Program-made: the position numbers and the translations under genes | Source of the DNA: Heterobilharzia americana | Taxonomy: Eukaryota; Platyhelminthes; Trematoda; Strigeidida; Schistosomatidae | Direction of reading: 5' to 3' | DNA length: 64,000 nt | Assembly: GCA_944470555.2 (NCBI GenBank) | Contig: OX104134.1 | Coordinates: forward strand, 53,621,890 to 53,685,889 | Shown here: positions 1 to 11,560 of the stretch, in pieces | How the letters are laid out: every line of letters starts with the position of its first letter | How positions within the stretch are numbered: the stretch's first letter is position 1 | Notes under the pieces: generated by a model | What the model saw: the letters and a program-made list of their open reading frames with translations, nothing else | Told to the model about the DNA's origin: nothing | Database searches by the model: none

Positions 1-112
1 GGAAGCCATTTCTAAGCGAGTTTGAGTGCTTGAATAAGACACCTAAAGCCAATAATCCTTGTGGAATGTGTAGTACCACTTATATTCCTAAATCAAATAA
101 TTCTATTAGTTT

Positions 113-167
113 GACAGCTGATTTTAGAATTAAACCAAATAGAACGAAACGCGCATCCTGGGTTCCA
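113..167 (+). ncRNA. Hammerhead ribozyme relic, copy 1 (Sm-alpha-like SINE)
   Basis: The stretch 136-153 keeps the hammerhead helix-II loop and the catalytic 3' box (caaatagaacgaaacgc). It is followed by the helix-III-type strand catcctgggttcc. On the 5' side the CUGAUGA core starts (cagctgat) but is broken by extra bases (tttagaatta) before helix II. Schistosome Sm-alpha SINEs carry a hammerhead with the order CUGAUGAGUCC-loop-GGACGAAAC, which is the basis of the call. With a disrupted 5' core, self-cleavage is not expected. No pol III boxes were recognised next to it, so this is a fragment of the SINE. Confidence 0.55.
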
Positions 168-550
168 TTGCTAGCCACAACCAAGTTAATTATCATAATT
201 CGTATTCAGGCAATATGTAGGCATCCGCATAAAAGCTTATATATCAATAGAGATCGAACAATTTCATCTAGTAAAAAGACGGAGAATTACAAGTATATCA
301 ACAAATAGCAATATAAAACCAAAATATTAGTTATCTAAATATTGTGCTACATTACTATATCCTATTAGAAAGCCTAGATTAACTGGAACCTTTGACTAGA
401 AACAAAGACTAGATAGAATGATATGGGGGAGGGGGAATGGTCATTTTCAATGAAATGACCCTCTCTACAGACATTTAAATAAGAATGGTGCTTAAAGCAG
501 TCTGAAATGCATTTGCCACTGACCATAAAATTAGTAACAGAACTGCAGCT

Positions 551-880
551 TTGACTCAGGATTTTATGCTAGAAGTAGGGTTGTATCTAACTTCTATAGT
601 CTTCAATTCCAAGAAAATGTTTATCAATAAACATTTGAAGCAACATCATTTTAAATATTTCTTATCACGGCCACCACCACCACAAGTATGGTGGTGGTAT
701 GTAGATGACACATTTCCTGGCTTGAAAACGAGAACATATCCTAAGTTTGCAGCTTAAATAAACTCAGCAGCAGATTAGCTAAGTCTACTGATGAATTAGA
801 CAACCAAAAAGGAGAGGTCACAGTTAATTTACCAATATTTACAGGAAACCATAGTAGTTGAGTAAATACCTGGATGTATT
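551..880 (+). pseudogene. Penelope-like element reverse-transcriptase fragment (YVDD region)
   Basis: A short open frame (551-757) contains PPPPQVWWWYVDDTF, with YVDD encoded at 698-709. PLE reverse transcriptases have a proline-rich stretch, then W-x-RYVDDTF, ahead of the catalytic aspartates, so both the motif and its surroundings fit. The frame ends at 757 and only weak, frame-shifted similarity continues for about another 100 bases. The G/T-rich and C/A-rich runs flanking the motif (ccaccaccac and gtggtggt, 671-698) form an imperfect hairpin, probably by chance. No upstream thumb/finger region or downstream endonuclease is visible. It could also be a chance match to the four-residue YVDD core, hence moderate confidence. 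Confidence 0.4.
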
Positions 881-3800
881 AACCTTACTATACATCTCTA
901 ATGGTAGGCTTGTTAAAATTTAGGCCTATCAAGTCTCGCGGCTGGAACCCTACCAACGAATCATAAGGTCGAAACCTAATGATCCACACTTTTCTACCTC
1001 TGTTAACCAGCAAATATGAAGTAACCATCAGTCAATATTATGGCTGATTATTTGTCCTCATAATCAACTTAGTTGATTAAGTAATTTTGTGTATTTGATG
1101 TTAGAATGTATCAGTTTGCAGCAAATGATGAAAAACGCTTGAAATAAAGAAGCAGCAAACAGGTTTTTGGCTTGTGATACACCCAACGCACTCCACTTGA
1201 TTCTCTGCAGTTGTACGCCAGCTAGTAAATTCGAAATTTGGCAAGAAATGATCGTGAAAGGCTACTGAAATTGTATACTGGTTAGATAGTTTTTTTTAAA
1301 TTTATTTTAACCATTAAGTGGACCATTAGTTCTGGAATATTGCTGATAACCGATCACATAACATAAGAATAGGTAAAAAATGAAGATAGCAGACAGAGAA
1401 GACATTTACCAAATCCATCTCATCTAGTTGTCATTGCAATTTATATGAAAAGTGAAAAGGAGAGGTGGACCTGATTACATTCCTGTTAAAGCTACTAGGA
1501 GTTAATCAATCGGTGTTTCTGAATATAAAGTTAGGTTCTAACCGTTCTTGAATTCAAAGACCAGCACATTACCCATTAATTAGTTTAAAAATATCTTGTA
1601 GATAGTGTGTTATGGAAATGTTGGCGCCATTCACTCCTCTTAGGCTGAGATTGCTTGGGGAGTTTCATAAAGTATGGTAAGATTTATCTGTTCTTGTAAT
1701 AAACTTGTTTTTGTACACACATTTAAACTACTAATTTACATTGCAGTTGATATGAGATGAATATTAGTTCACCTTTGCTTATGCTACTGAACAGTATGTT
1801 TCATCCAAATGGTAAACTTACCCCTGATAATATTCTCCTGTGTGCCGCTTCTAATTTTTATTTGACCCTGTTTGTGAGTTTTTCATGCCCGAATATCAGT
1901 CTGATGAACATTAATTTTCCTCAAGTCAATAATTCTCACTTATAGAATGAACCATACGGGTGTACTTCCTCATAATTATCAAAAGTATCTATTTTCTTAA
2001 AGACTAGTCTTTTGAACACGTTGGTCCCACTAAGCCTCGTAACAGCTTTATTTGTAAAAGTTATAGGAGCTAAGATACTGCCTACCTCAAGGTTCCGCAG
2101 ATGTTTCACCACCAGCTGCTTTTCTCACTTTGCTTAATTTGATGTAATGAAGGAAATATATAAAATATTCTACAGTTTGTTCTTCATTTTTGTATTTTGT
2201 TAGTATTGGTAAAATGTTTATCCTCTTTATGATGAATTCCAATAAGAACCTTTCAATTTTTTTATTTGTCAGTGATTACTTTGTTCACCAACTGATAGAC
2301 TAGCATATTACAAAGTTTGTGGATCTGTAAAGTATGAATTGCTATCCATGGTAGTCTGAATAATACAGTGTGATATTCTATTGAGGAGAGAGAAGCAAAT
2401 GTAGGGTCTTCATTTAAATTTTACGGAATGAATGTCTTGGAGAGGAACTCAATTCCCTCTGATTATTCCAACCTCAAAATATTTTTCATATTCTTTCTGT
2501 TTTTTTTAGGTGAAACACTTCAAAACCAATCAAGCGTTAACTCAAATGTTTGATTTCAATCTTTTTTTTAGGGATGCATTCACTTTTCTCTACTTAACTG
2601 ACAATCATGTCGCCTGTTTTTGCGACTTCCCTTCTTTTCTTACTTATCCTTACTTAGAACCGAATGTATTGCATATTGGGGAAACTGTATTTCTTTTCCT
2701 TTGTTAATTTCTCCTTATTATTAAAAATAATATTTTAAAATCATGTTAATGACGCTGAAAAGGAAATAACATAAAATTCATAAACTTAAAAAACGCGGTC
2801 ATTTTACTGCTCATGCGTAAAGTGTTCAGTGATTACTTTAACTAATGTCGACAGTTTTTCCCCTGGCTATATATTCTTATTGTCATCCTCTTCAGTCAAC
2901 AAAAACAATACTTAGGAGTTAGGTGAAAGTGATAAGTAGAAAAAGGTTATGATAAGTAACGAACTGAAAAAGAGATGTGAACAAGTATGTTACGAATGTC
3001 AAGTATGTGTAATTTAAATTAAATTCTTCCTTAAGAATTACTACTAAATTAAGGGGTACTATCGATGTTCACTTAAGAATTATTTAAAGCATATATAAGT
3101 GAGAAATGAAATTGGATCAAGAAGATGGTAAAAAAGCAGCTCTAAAGTTATTCAGGCAATCTACAAGGCAAAAATGCATTTCAAATAAATGCTTTGATAA
3201 TGATGGAATGCTCATCAGCATGCAAGTGAACCGTTTAATGAAGACTGTGGCTATTAATATGTAGAAATGGAGAAATAAGAACTACTCCAGTTTTAGTGAG
3301 GCGTGTAATTTTAAGTTCTCAAAAGTTTTTTTGAAAATAGTAGCATAAAGTTAAAAGTATACTAGCTATGGCCTAGATTCTAGTAGAGAAGCGAACATTG
3401 GCTCTTCAAAATTTGTTTCCAGCAAAAAATCTGTAAAACAGGAAAGTAAGAACAAAATGACAACTTTGTAACCTTTTTTATTACAACCGGTAAACATATT
3501 CTTAAACACTACCTCGAAACTTGTTACTAAACGATGATGATTCAGAGATAAAGGCAAGCATGTCGTTCCTCCTATTTGACCGATAGACAAATAAGTTTTA
3601 TAAATAGAAGTACTATCTGTAATGTTAATTATTGTATTCTTCGTTCCTTATTTTGTAAGGAATTACAGTAAACAGCAGTCCAAATATCTCTGCAAAGTTG
3701 ATACTTATCAACCGTTAGATGAGACCGGTAGTTAACAGTTTACAAAGTGATAGCAAACAATTGGAGCTTTCAACTAGTTAAAAATTTAAAGTGAAAAAAT

Positions 3801-4200
3801 AGGAACAACTACAGTTGACATTAAAATAAAAAACAGTCTATTCGATAAGTTCGGCGATGTATAGAGTGATTGTTTAACAAACGATGTTGTAATTACCTTA
3901 TGGAGATGGCATGCGTTAGCAATCGGCGAAGCAGCTAATGACGTTTGGCTGTCAACCGAAAATGAAAGGTGACGCCACTTATGTATTATACATATGTATA
4001 TATTTATAGTGTCTAGCGAAAAGTCTAGTCCACATAACTGAACTGCATTTACTAGTGTATTCTGTCACTATAATTTGAGAAAACAGCAACAGATTTTGTT
4101 TCGATGACTTAATCAGATCAAACTACTGTATAGTTCATCAGGTTCGAAATGACATCAGTTAAATATATGTTAACAAAAGAAAAATCCGCCGGTAACTTCA
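881..4200. other. AT-rich stretch without recognised gene
   Basis: Both strands hold only short open frames (under 85 codons) without recognisable domains. There are poly-T tracts followed by AG (for example near 2500-2510) that could act as splice acceptors, but no exon with a matching donor could be built. The DNA could be intronic or intergenic. Confidence 0.5.
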
Positions 4201-4234
4201 CTAGATAACATGTCAGTGTAGATGAAATAAAACT

Positions 4235-4403
4235 TTGGATAGCGTAATCAGGAGACGTAGATTTTCCGAAAAGTGTAATGTATTTGCAACATTCATTTCG
4301 AAGAATCTGATTACATACTTACTTGTTGAGGTATTTTATTTGAAAAATGGAAGAGGAGGAGGGACGAAATTGACATGGGGAAATTTAACAATAGGAAATA
4401 TTT
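4235..4403 (+). repeat. Decayed outer left arm of fold-back element
   Basis: Read on the minus strand this segment aligns imperfectly with 6094-6230. Shared blocks are catgtca..tttgtcc, cttccatttttca.ataaaat and a gtatgta..atcag block in the same order. It lies outside the near-perfect inner arm (5028-5270) and is separated from it by an inserted pair of SINEs. The lower similarity than the inner arm is unexplained; it may mean gene conversion restricted to the inner part, or two events. Confidence 0.4.
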
Positions 4404-4735
4404 CACGTTGGTATTCAACATGGACTGACATCGGTTGGACAAACGTTAGAAATCTAGAAGCACTTGACAGTGTTTCAACCTAGTATAAGACTCCTCAGAT
4501 GTGCATATGTATGACCCCAGCACGGATTAAACCCAGTAAATTCCGGTTCAACAGTCAGCGTGTTGCTATTGAGTCACTGAATAGAAATCCAATGGTTCAT
4601 ATTTCCAACTTCTATCAGTTCACGACATAGTGCAATCGCGACCCAATGTCATCGTTGAGTAACTGTCCTCGCGACCATCACGCCGGACCCGCAGGTCACG
4701 ACTTCTCATTGGAAGTTCGGGAATCACCTCTTGAA
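4404..4735 (-). repeat. tRNA-derived SINE-like element, copy 1 (minus)
   Basis: The sequence is the reverse complement of the copy at 6774-7107 with only a few differences, so both ends of the family are defined by these two copies. On the minus strand the head carries a tRNA-like internal promoter. An A-box-like tagcaacacgctgac is followed about 20 bases later by the B-box-like gggtttaatccg. The far end (gttggtattcaacatgg on this strand) is also shared with the 10.0-kb and 47.7-kb copies. It lies directly against an opposed second copy (4740-4972), forming a long hairpin. Confidence 0.7.
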
Positions 4736-4739
4736 GCCA

Positions 4740-4972
4740 GCTTGATGTTTGTGAGGACAGTTACTCAACGATGACATTGGGTCGCGATTGCACTATGTCG
4801 TGAACTGATAGAAGTTGGAAATATGAACCATTGGATTTCTATTCAGTGACTCAATAGCAACACGCTGACTGTTGAACCGGAATTTACTGGGTTTAATCCG
4901 TGCTGGGGTCATACATATGCACATCTGAGGAGTCTTATACTAGGTTGAAACACTGTCAAGTGCTTCCAGGTT
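4740..4972 (+). repeat. tRNA-derived SINE-like element, copy 2 (plus, truncated)
   Basis: From about 4757 this is a near-perfect inverted copy of 4457-4667. The spacer between the two arms is about 90 bases and holds the GC-rich end of the minus copy (cgccggacccgcaggtcacg). The B-box-like gggtttaatccg is at 4889-4900. The 3' end is shorter than the 7.0-kb copy and stops near caagtgcttccagg. Such head-to-head SINE pairs could come from insertion of one copy into another, or from a fold-back replication event. Confidence 0.7.
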
Positions 4973-5027
4973 TCCATTGTTCCTCCAAGTGAGTCCCCAC
5001 TAAATCCCCACAACCTCCTCTAAATTC

Positions 5028-5270
5028 AATAAGAAAGACGATGAAAGGAGAACAATAAGATTTGAAGACAACTTTGGCAATATGATAAGATAAGCATTAT
5101 CAGGGTAGGTTTAGTGTAGGAATAAAACTATTCAAAAAGCGCAACGGGGCTTCAGTTTGTGTATGGCTGACGTTATAATAAAACCTAAGTATACTCCACT
5201 GACAGTTTCTATACAAAATTATTAAGGCTGTTTTAATATTAATCCTGTGACCTTTAACAATAATATATTT
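5028..5270 (+). repeat. Fold-back element, inner left inverted arm (~243 bp)
   Basis: The arm is the reverse complement of 5844-6086, almost base for base, from aataagaaaga.gatgaaagg outward to acctttaacaataatat inward. Long, nearly identical arms around a unique centre are typical of fold-back or long-TIR DNA elements. The near-identity of the arms contrasts with the decayed outer arms (4235-4403 and 6090-6230). No target-site duplication could be assigned because the outer limits are blurred. Confidence 0.75.
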
Positions 5271-5843
5271 TGCGATGAACGATGACCTATTTGGACAGGT
5301 CAGTATTTAAGTTTCTATGGCTTTTGTCCTACTCAGTACAATCGAGTTTTGTAATTTGCTTATTCTAAATGATCCAGCGTTTCTGCACGGAAGACAGTGG
5401 ATGATGGTATCAAAATATTAACTGATACATTAGTGGGAGATGTATATCTGCTGAAACTCATAAACCGTTGCAAATATCGGCCAGCGTTGAAACCTAGTTC
5501 CGAGGAAATGCACTTATATCGCGTTACCATACAGATGGGAATCATATAGTCTAATACCGAAACGAAGGCCAAGGTCTGCCATTACCAAAAAATACTATAC
5601 AGCCCGGCTTATTGTAGTTGCGATGACCAAACACATGTTTCAGCACACATCTCAACACCGTAAAAACAGTTGCGTCACACCCCACTGCGTTTATCAATTT
5701 TCGCGTGTGTGGACACGCATAGGTGCAATTAGTGGAGATATGGACTTGAGGGTGGAGGACACGTACCGAAATGGCTACAAAAGCAGCTAGATTCAAAAAC
5801 ATCAATATATGCAGGGGTAGACGACCGTCATTGTCCACTGAAA
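5271..5843. other. Centre of fold-back element, unrecognised
   Basis: This 573-bp segment is unique in the window. On the minus strand two overlapping open frames (5551-5838, 95 codons; 5360-5572, 70 codons) cover most of it in different frames, so one frameshift would fuse them. Neither product shows a DDE/D triad, HTH, zinc cluster or other motif I recognise. They may be the remnant of a transposase or of captured host DNA. I do not assign a function. Confidence 0.3.
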
Positions 5844-6086
5844 AACATATTATTGTTAAAGGTCACAGGATTAATATTAAAACAGCCTTAATAATTTTGT
5901 ATAGAAACTGTCAGTGGAGTATACTTAGGTTTTATTATAACGTCAGCCATACACAAACTGAAGCCCCGTTGCGCTTTTTGAATAGTTTTATTCCTACACT
6001 AAACCTACCCTGATAATGCTTATCTTATCATATTGCCAAAGTTGTCTTCAAATCTTATTGTTCTCCTTTCATCATCTTTCTTATTA
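5844..6086 (-). repeat. Fold-back element, inner right inverted arm (~243 bp)
   Basis: This is the inverted partner of 5028-5270. Checked blocks such as tatacttaggttttattata and ctgaagccccgttgcgcttt recur exactly in the left arm on the opposite strand. Weaker inverted similarity to 4235-4403 continues outward to about 6230. Confidence 0.75.
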
Positions 6087-6773
6087 TTAGATTTCTTCAT
6101 GTCATCTTTGTCCTTTCCCCACTTCCATTTTTCATATAAAATGCCTTGACACGTATATGTATAATCAGAGGTAATAATTGCTCAAAAATATCGTCACTTT
6201 TGTTTATGGTCAGCTTTGGTCTAGAAAATGACTCCTTTTATTCATTAAATGACTTTTAAAGTGTGCTGAATAAAAAGATATCGGATTACATCTTTGGATT
6301 AGAAGAGAACAACGCCCAAGCGGATAAGAGACTCGAATTTCAACTGTTTCTTCTTTTTTTTTCTGTGAAATAAGTATGCATTCACGACCAAATGATCCAT
6401 CTTTCTGTCGTGCTTCCTATCTGTGATGTCATTCATATTCATTAGCAGTGTCTAAAAGCATGATGACCACCTTTCGGATTAATGGACATCCTTAATCAAT
6501 TAGTCGTATCATTTTTCGACATATACACAGGCAAATTGCTTATCGTTACGAGACCCTTACAAAAACACATGAGGAAAAATAGTACTGATAACTAAATAAC
6601 TTTTTCGGTTAGTTGCGTCAGCTTTATTTCATTTTGATTATAATAAGTAGAGGATTAGAAGTCTGAAATTCATTTTTACATCACATTGTAGAATGGCTTT
6701 TCTCTTTTGTGTAAAAATTAATGAATCCCTATAAATCCCTAAATTAAATTATTCTAGTGCTCATTGGTGACTA

Positions 6774-7107
6774 GTATTCGAGAGGTGACTTCTGAAGTTC
6801 CAATGAGAAGTCGTGACCTGCGGGTCCGGCGTGATGATCGTGAGGACAGTTACTCAACGATGACATTGGGTCGCGATTGCACTATGTCGTGAACTGATAG
6901 AAGTTGGAAATATGAACCATTGGATTTCTATTCAGTGACTCAATAGCAACACGCTGACTGTTGAACCGGAATTTACTGGGTTTAATCCGTGCTGGGTCAT
7001 ACATATGCACATCTGAGGAGTCTTATACTAGGTTGAAACACTGTCAAGTGCTTCTAGATTTCTAACGTTTGTCCAACCGATGTCAGTCCATGTTGAATAC
7101 CAACTTG
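6774..7107 (+). repeat. tRNA-derived SINE-like element, copy 3 (plus)
   Basis: This is the most complete copy. It starts with a GC-rich block (gacctgcgggtccggcg) and passes through a tRNA-like head with A-box-like tagcaacacgctgac and B-box-like gggtttaatccg (6978-6989). It ends at gttgaataccaacttg. It mirrors 4404-4735 over its full length. Together with the 4.4-5.0-kb pair it flanks the fold-back element on both sides. High similarity among these three copies suggests recent local duplication, compared with the diverged 10.0-kb and 47.5-kb copies. Confidence 0.7.
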
Positions 7108-9420
7108 AAATGTAAAAGGTGTGCTGTTATGAATGAGTTGCAGAAGCTAATTTGAGGTTTAGCTACTTCCCTGAAATCAATGTTTACATCAAACTTTTTA
7201 AAGTGGTCGTTCTGCTCAGTCTAATTTGTATATGATTTCTACTTATTTTTCACAAAAGTACAGAAATAAGAAGTTTACATTTAGTCAGTCTTGATTTATG
7301 TGATTTCGACCAAATTATTAATAAAAACATGCGTTAGTTTGGTTACCTTTGTGTTAGTTTACCTAGGGTCTTCAGGAATGAATGAATCACAATTCAAAGA
7401 CTCAATCCAGGAAGTCTGTATTTTGACATACAGCTAGGATAAGCAGTCAGCACAGTCAACCAATTGCTTCTTTAGGAAGTAGAATAATTTTCTACTATAC
7501 TTAGTATTTGACCGTATCTATACCATGAATTCAAGTCTTTCGGTAGTGTTTTGTAAGAAAAATCTCTCAGTTAGTATAACCTACCTATTAGAAAACTTTC
7601 TTTTTCCAGTAATATTACCTTTTTCAAAATATTGACCTTGAAATGAAAACACTGAACTCGATACCTTACCGGGTGGTTATATATGACCTAAGATTTAATG
7701 GCATATTCAGTGTATTAATTAACTGTTGATTTCCATATTAATTTGACTGATAGAAAACACTACCGTTTGGCTCCAGTTGTTACTGTTGCTATTTAATTTC
7801 ACGCATACTGAGAAGCTTCGAGAAGAATTAGCTTTTGTTTGTTCACAACTTTACTGAATGACTTAATCTCCTCGGACACTGGGTTCAAATCTTAGCATAA
7901 CGCAGTGGATGCCAGCAGTGTTGCGATACTGATATAAGTTGACTTGTGGGTGGCTATGAATAGAACTGAATGCCATAATTTACCTGGCGATAACATTTCA
8001 CTTTCAGTCAGTGGTGAAATCAAGGTCTTAAAATTGATAAATTTAAATTCCCCGCCGATTGTTTTTATCTTTTATGATTAAGCTTTTTTACAGACTAAAA
8101 CAGCAGACTGCGTTAATAGTCTTGGAGTGATGCACGTTTTCTTGAGGCAGAGTTGTTTTCGTTTGGAATGTTTTAAGATGGTTATCAAGAATTCCAGTAT
8201 TCTATATTCTGTTATTATGGAAACATGCTCCCAACAAACACATTTAATTATATTCTATCCAGGTTGAAAGGTGTGTTAATTTATCAAGCCATTCACACAT
8301 TACTTATGCTGCAAATAAAATGTTACAGGACATACTAAGTTCTTTGGTCAGTGATAAAAACAAGAATATATTTTGTTGATAAAGCAGTTTATTCAAACAC
8401 CGACAGCGTTATCTATCAGAAAGGCAGGGGAATGGAATGCTAAGTAGACACATCATGTAATAATCAACTGAGTGCTGCAATGGTAAGAATAATTTTTCAC
8501 TGAAGCTTATGAAAAAAATAATCAACAAGCTTTGTAAGGTGCATAATTCATCTTTGTGTGCTGTTGTCAGTAAATGTCTACTGATTAAAATCTGTCTCTC
8601 AAAAACCTCATTCAAGTAATATCCACAAGTCAAGTATGGATTAATCATTCATAAGCCAACATTATAAACGTTTATAAAAATGTAGATTTTAATGTACACC
8701 GTCTACGTATTGTTTGATCAGACAAACAAATTTCAAAACTAGCAAATAAGTGAGTGAATAAATATCCACACTTTATCTATACGTGAAATAATGCAAACAA
8801 TCGTTGTTCAGTGTTGTCAACAGTTACTATGATGTTTACCAGAAACGAACATTAAGTGTGTAAATAATTTGATAAACCGTGTATTTTAGCCTTTCATCTT
8901 TTGATTATCTCAACTCTGGCGCTATTTTGACATGTTTACATTGTAAATACACATTTTCATAGTTGATACAGTGATAACAATATCCATAACAGCAATAACA
9001 ACGATGGTTAGAAATAATGATAAATACCTTGTGACTGAGGGAAAGAAAAGAGATGTATGAAAATTAATGAATTTCTTTTGTCGGCTTAACTGTAGTTATT
9101 CATTTTATAGTTGCTGTTGTTATCTGCATGTGTGAACCTTCACATATATCCAACATTGTGTTCTTAACACGTTCACTAGTTATTTTCTTTTCGAAAGCAA
9201 ATTTACTTAACTTGATTGTTACTGATTTCATCTCTTTTTTTCACTTAGTCTAGACAGGTTCCAACTTTGGGAGCTTGGAATACGAATAAATATAAATGTT
9301 AGAGAAGAGTGTAATTAGAGCACAAGAGTATAACCTTTTAAAATCATTTTTCGTATAACCCATCACCTTCAGTATTTCGTACTAGGTGAAAATGAATTTC
9401 TGAGCTAGGTAATGCGAATT
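7108..9420. other. AT-rich stretch without recognised gene
   Basis: No coding domain is visible. One pol III B-box-like string (gggttcaaatct, near 7880) lies close to gcagtggatgcc, which could be the remains of another SINE, but no second copy was found in the window to support it. Confidence 0.4.
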
Positions 9421-9423
9421 CAT

Positions 9424-9950
9424 TTTATTAAAATTCAAGAGAGACGCTGTAAGAGACATCCTACCAAAAAGCCTGGCTAGAGCAGTCAGTAGAACTGCTT
9501 ATACAGGTTGGCTTCATATATCATTCAATAGTCGGCCAACGCCCAATCCAAGACTAAAGGGTAGCCTATCAAATCTCAGATCTTCATCCTGCATCCATCA
9601 GTTTAAGTGCAGCTATGGAGCTAGTTGCATGGGGTGGACGATTAGGTCGGTGTGATTCTGGATACGAGAGCGTTTAAGAGATTGAATCGGAAACGATGAA
9701 GTGGAAGTGCTGAAACGTTTCGTCTTAGCACACCTAGTAGATACAGCGCACCATATAAGTGCTAATGAAGCTTTCAGTATCATTCATCTTATTCCGAAAA
9801 CAATACCAGATTTAGCTCCCCAAAGCCTGTTCAATATAGCGCAGTCTGTCACAGTAAGATTCATCAAACGTGAACTATGCATTTAGAAATAACATGCCCA
9901 AGCGTCCTTCCTCCTTTGGCTTTCAGTAAACCATAGGCCACTCCTACTTT
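9424..9950 (+). pseudogene. Penelope-like element C-terminus: GIY-YIG endonuclease
   Basis: One reading frame runs from about 9437 to 9886 (150 codons) with only two stops, near 9650 and 9684. It contains a block that fits the PLE linker, then CSYGASCMGW (from 9608), a degenerate form of the C-x-CGA-x-YIGRT motif of the GIY-YIG nuclease. After that come HLVDTAHHISANEAF and an end FIKRELCI, which fit the histidine-containing tail of PLE endonucleases. The element is therefore a 5'-truncated PLE whose reverse transcriptase is missing. GIY-YIG nicks the target DNA during PLE insertion. The two stops and the altered YIG/R residues make it inactive. It appears to be a different PLE lineage from the 28-38-kb copies. 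Confidence 0.75.
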
Positions 9951-10009
9951 TTTTATTCGCTATCTTCTTGTTAACTACAAGGAACAATATTATTTTGTTG
10001 AACTAAAGT

Positions 10010-10345
10010 TGGTATTCATCATGGACTGAAACCATCTTGGGGAACATTGGAAACCCGGGAGGGCTGAGCAGCTGTTTCATCCTAGTATTGAGTTCTAGCA
10101 GTGTGCACGCATGAATCCGCAAAAGATCAAACCTGGGAAATTTTAGTTCCATGGCCGGCACGTTACCAATGGGGCCGCCAGCGATGGATTCCAGTGATCT
10201 ATGTTTTTTACGTCTTTCAGTTTACTACAGCTTGACCCCCATTTAGTGCCGTGGTTGAGTAACCATCCTCATGTCCAACTTCGTTGACCCTACCGGTCAC
10301 GTTTTCTGACTGAAAACTTCAGGAATCACCTGTCGCAGCTAGTTA
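10010..10345 (-). repeat. tRNA-derived SINE-like element, copy 4 (minus, diverged)
   Basis: On the minus strand the A-box-like tggtaacgtgccggc and B-box-like aggtttgatctttt occupy the same relative places as in the 4.8- and 7.0-kb copies. Matching ends are ttggtattcatcatggactg on this strand and caggaatcacctg at the far side. It is clearly older than the copies in the 4.4-7.1-kb nest. It follows the PLE tail directly, with only about 60 bases between. Confidence 0.6.
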
Positions 10346-10394
10346 CCAATATGCACTAGATTCAATCGATTTGGAGGTTATCGATTTCAGATTG

Positions 10395-10470
10395 GTATTC
10401 ATAAAATACTTTGAAAACCTGAGTGTGCTGGACAGCTACTCTAAGGTTGACAGTACTTCTCCAACTGAAT
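10395..10470 (-). repeat. SINE-like fragment (end piece of the same family)
   Basis: The block ttggtattcat...gaaaacctgagtgtgctggacagct repeats the terminal part of the 10.0-kb SINE in the same orientation, about 390 bases further on. Only the distal end is present. Confidence 0.4.
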
Positions 10471-11414
10471 TACAGCCAATGATGAATATCAAGGTAAGAT
10501 CAACGAATAAATAAATCCACACAAACCTCATAATTGAATATGATTTTGTGTCAAAAAAATTGTTTGCATACATTTTTGACGTTAATATAAAAGTGTTCAT
10601 GTCAAGCGAATGGTAAAACTAGCAAGAAGAAATAATAATTGCAGTCACAAAAGTTATCAATAAAGTCCAAATTTTATAAGAAAATTTAGAAAATATTCTG
10701 ATAACAAGAAAATAGGTCGAATACAGAAATAAAACAACATTTTCCTTGATAGGAAAAATCAATTACTTTGCCATCATTGAGTTGACTGATGTTTCAATGC
10801 ATGCGATTTGGAAAACTAGATGATCTCAGTCAAGATAAGTTCCACTATGGATTTGTAACTTTATCGAAAATCACAGTAAACATTTATGTGTTATTTCACC
10901 AAACAAAAACTGTCAATAAACTTTCTTTTCATCTTTGACTGCTTATACAAATGCGTTATGAATAAATCTGGGTGGTAGTAGTTTCTCAGTAACTTGTTGT
11001 ACAGCATAGGCCGTATAGTATCTTCTGATCAAGTATCTTGAATCTATAGGTAACAGCAAGATAAAAATCATTTCAGAGGTTTGCCAAACCCTAACAGGTA
11101 TCAACTTTGGCAACATTTATTACTCCCTTGAAAGGTTATTATCATACAGTATCATGGTTACAGACGCTTTCCACTCTAGCAGTCATAACATTCGGTTTGT
11201 CCGTTTTAGTCTGCTTATCAGGGATATCAAAAGATGAAATAAAACGTTTCAGTAAGTTGGTCAAACATATCTAGCACACAGACTAATAAGAAATGACAAT
11301 CTACTACACTGTTCAAATATCATTCATATATCATTCAGATTTGGCATACACTACCACAGATTTCTAAAATAATCTGATTCAAACTAAGCAAAAAAAAACC
11401 GACAGGTAAAATTT

Positions 11415-11560
11415 GTGATTTGGCGAATGGAGTGATGGGTATTGGGTTCGAGTCTCAGTGGGAACAGCATAACTCACTAGGGTGCAGGGTCACCCGCCTG
11501 ACTAGTCCCAAATAGAACGAAACGCGGGTTCTAGATTCTGATGTTTAGCCACCAAGTGGA
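11415..11560 (+). ncRNA. Hammerhead SINE (Sm-alpha-like), copy 2, with ribozyme relic
   Basis: A pol III B-box-like gggttcgagtctc (near 11447) is followed by gtgggaacagcataactcactagg and then a hammerhead at 11491-11540. The 3' box aacgaaacgc is intact. The 5' core reads CTGACTA instead of CUGAUGA, so the residue equal to G8 (the general acid in the hammerhead mechanism) is T. Helix II is formed by tccc/agaa poorly. The layout matches the 46.5-kb copy, including the agaatcactcactggg-type block ahead of the ribozyme. Cleavage activity is not expected. Confidence 0.65.

Noticed and set aside
30..308. 92-codon frame at the start of the window
   Set aside because: It crosses the hammerhead relic and has no protein feature.
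7870..7935. Pol III B-box-like string as a SINE
   Set aside because: Single short match with no A box at the right distance and no second copy in the window.
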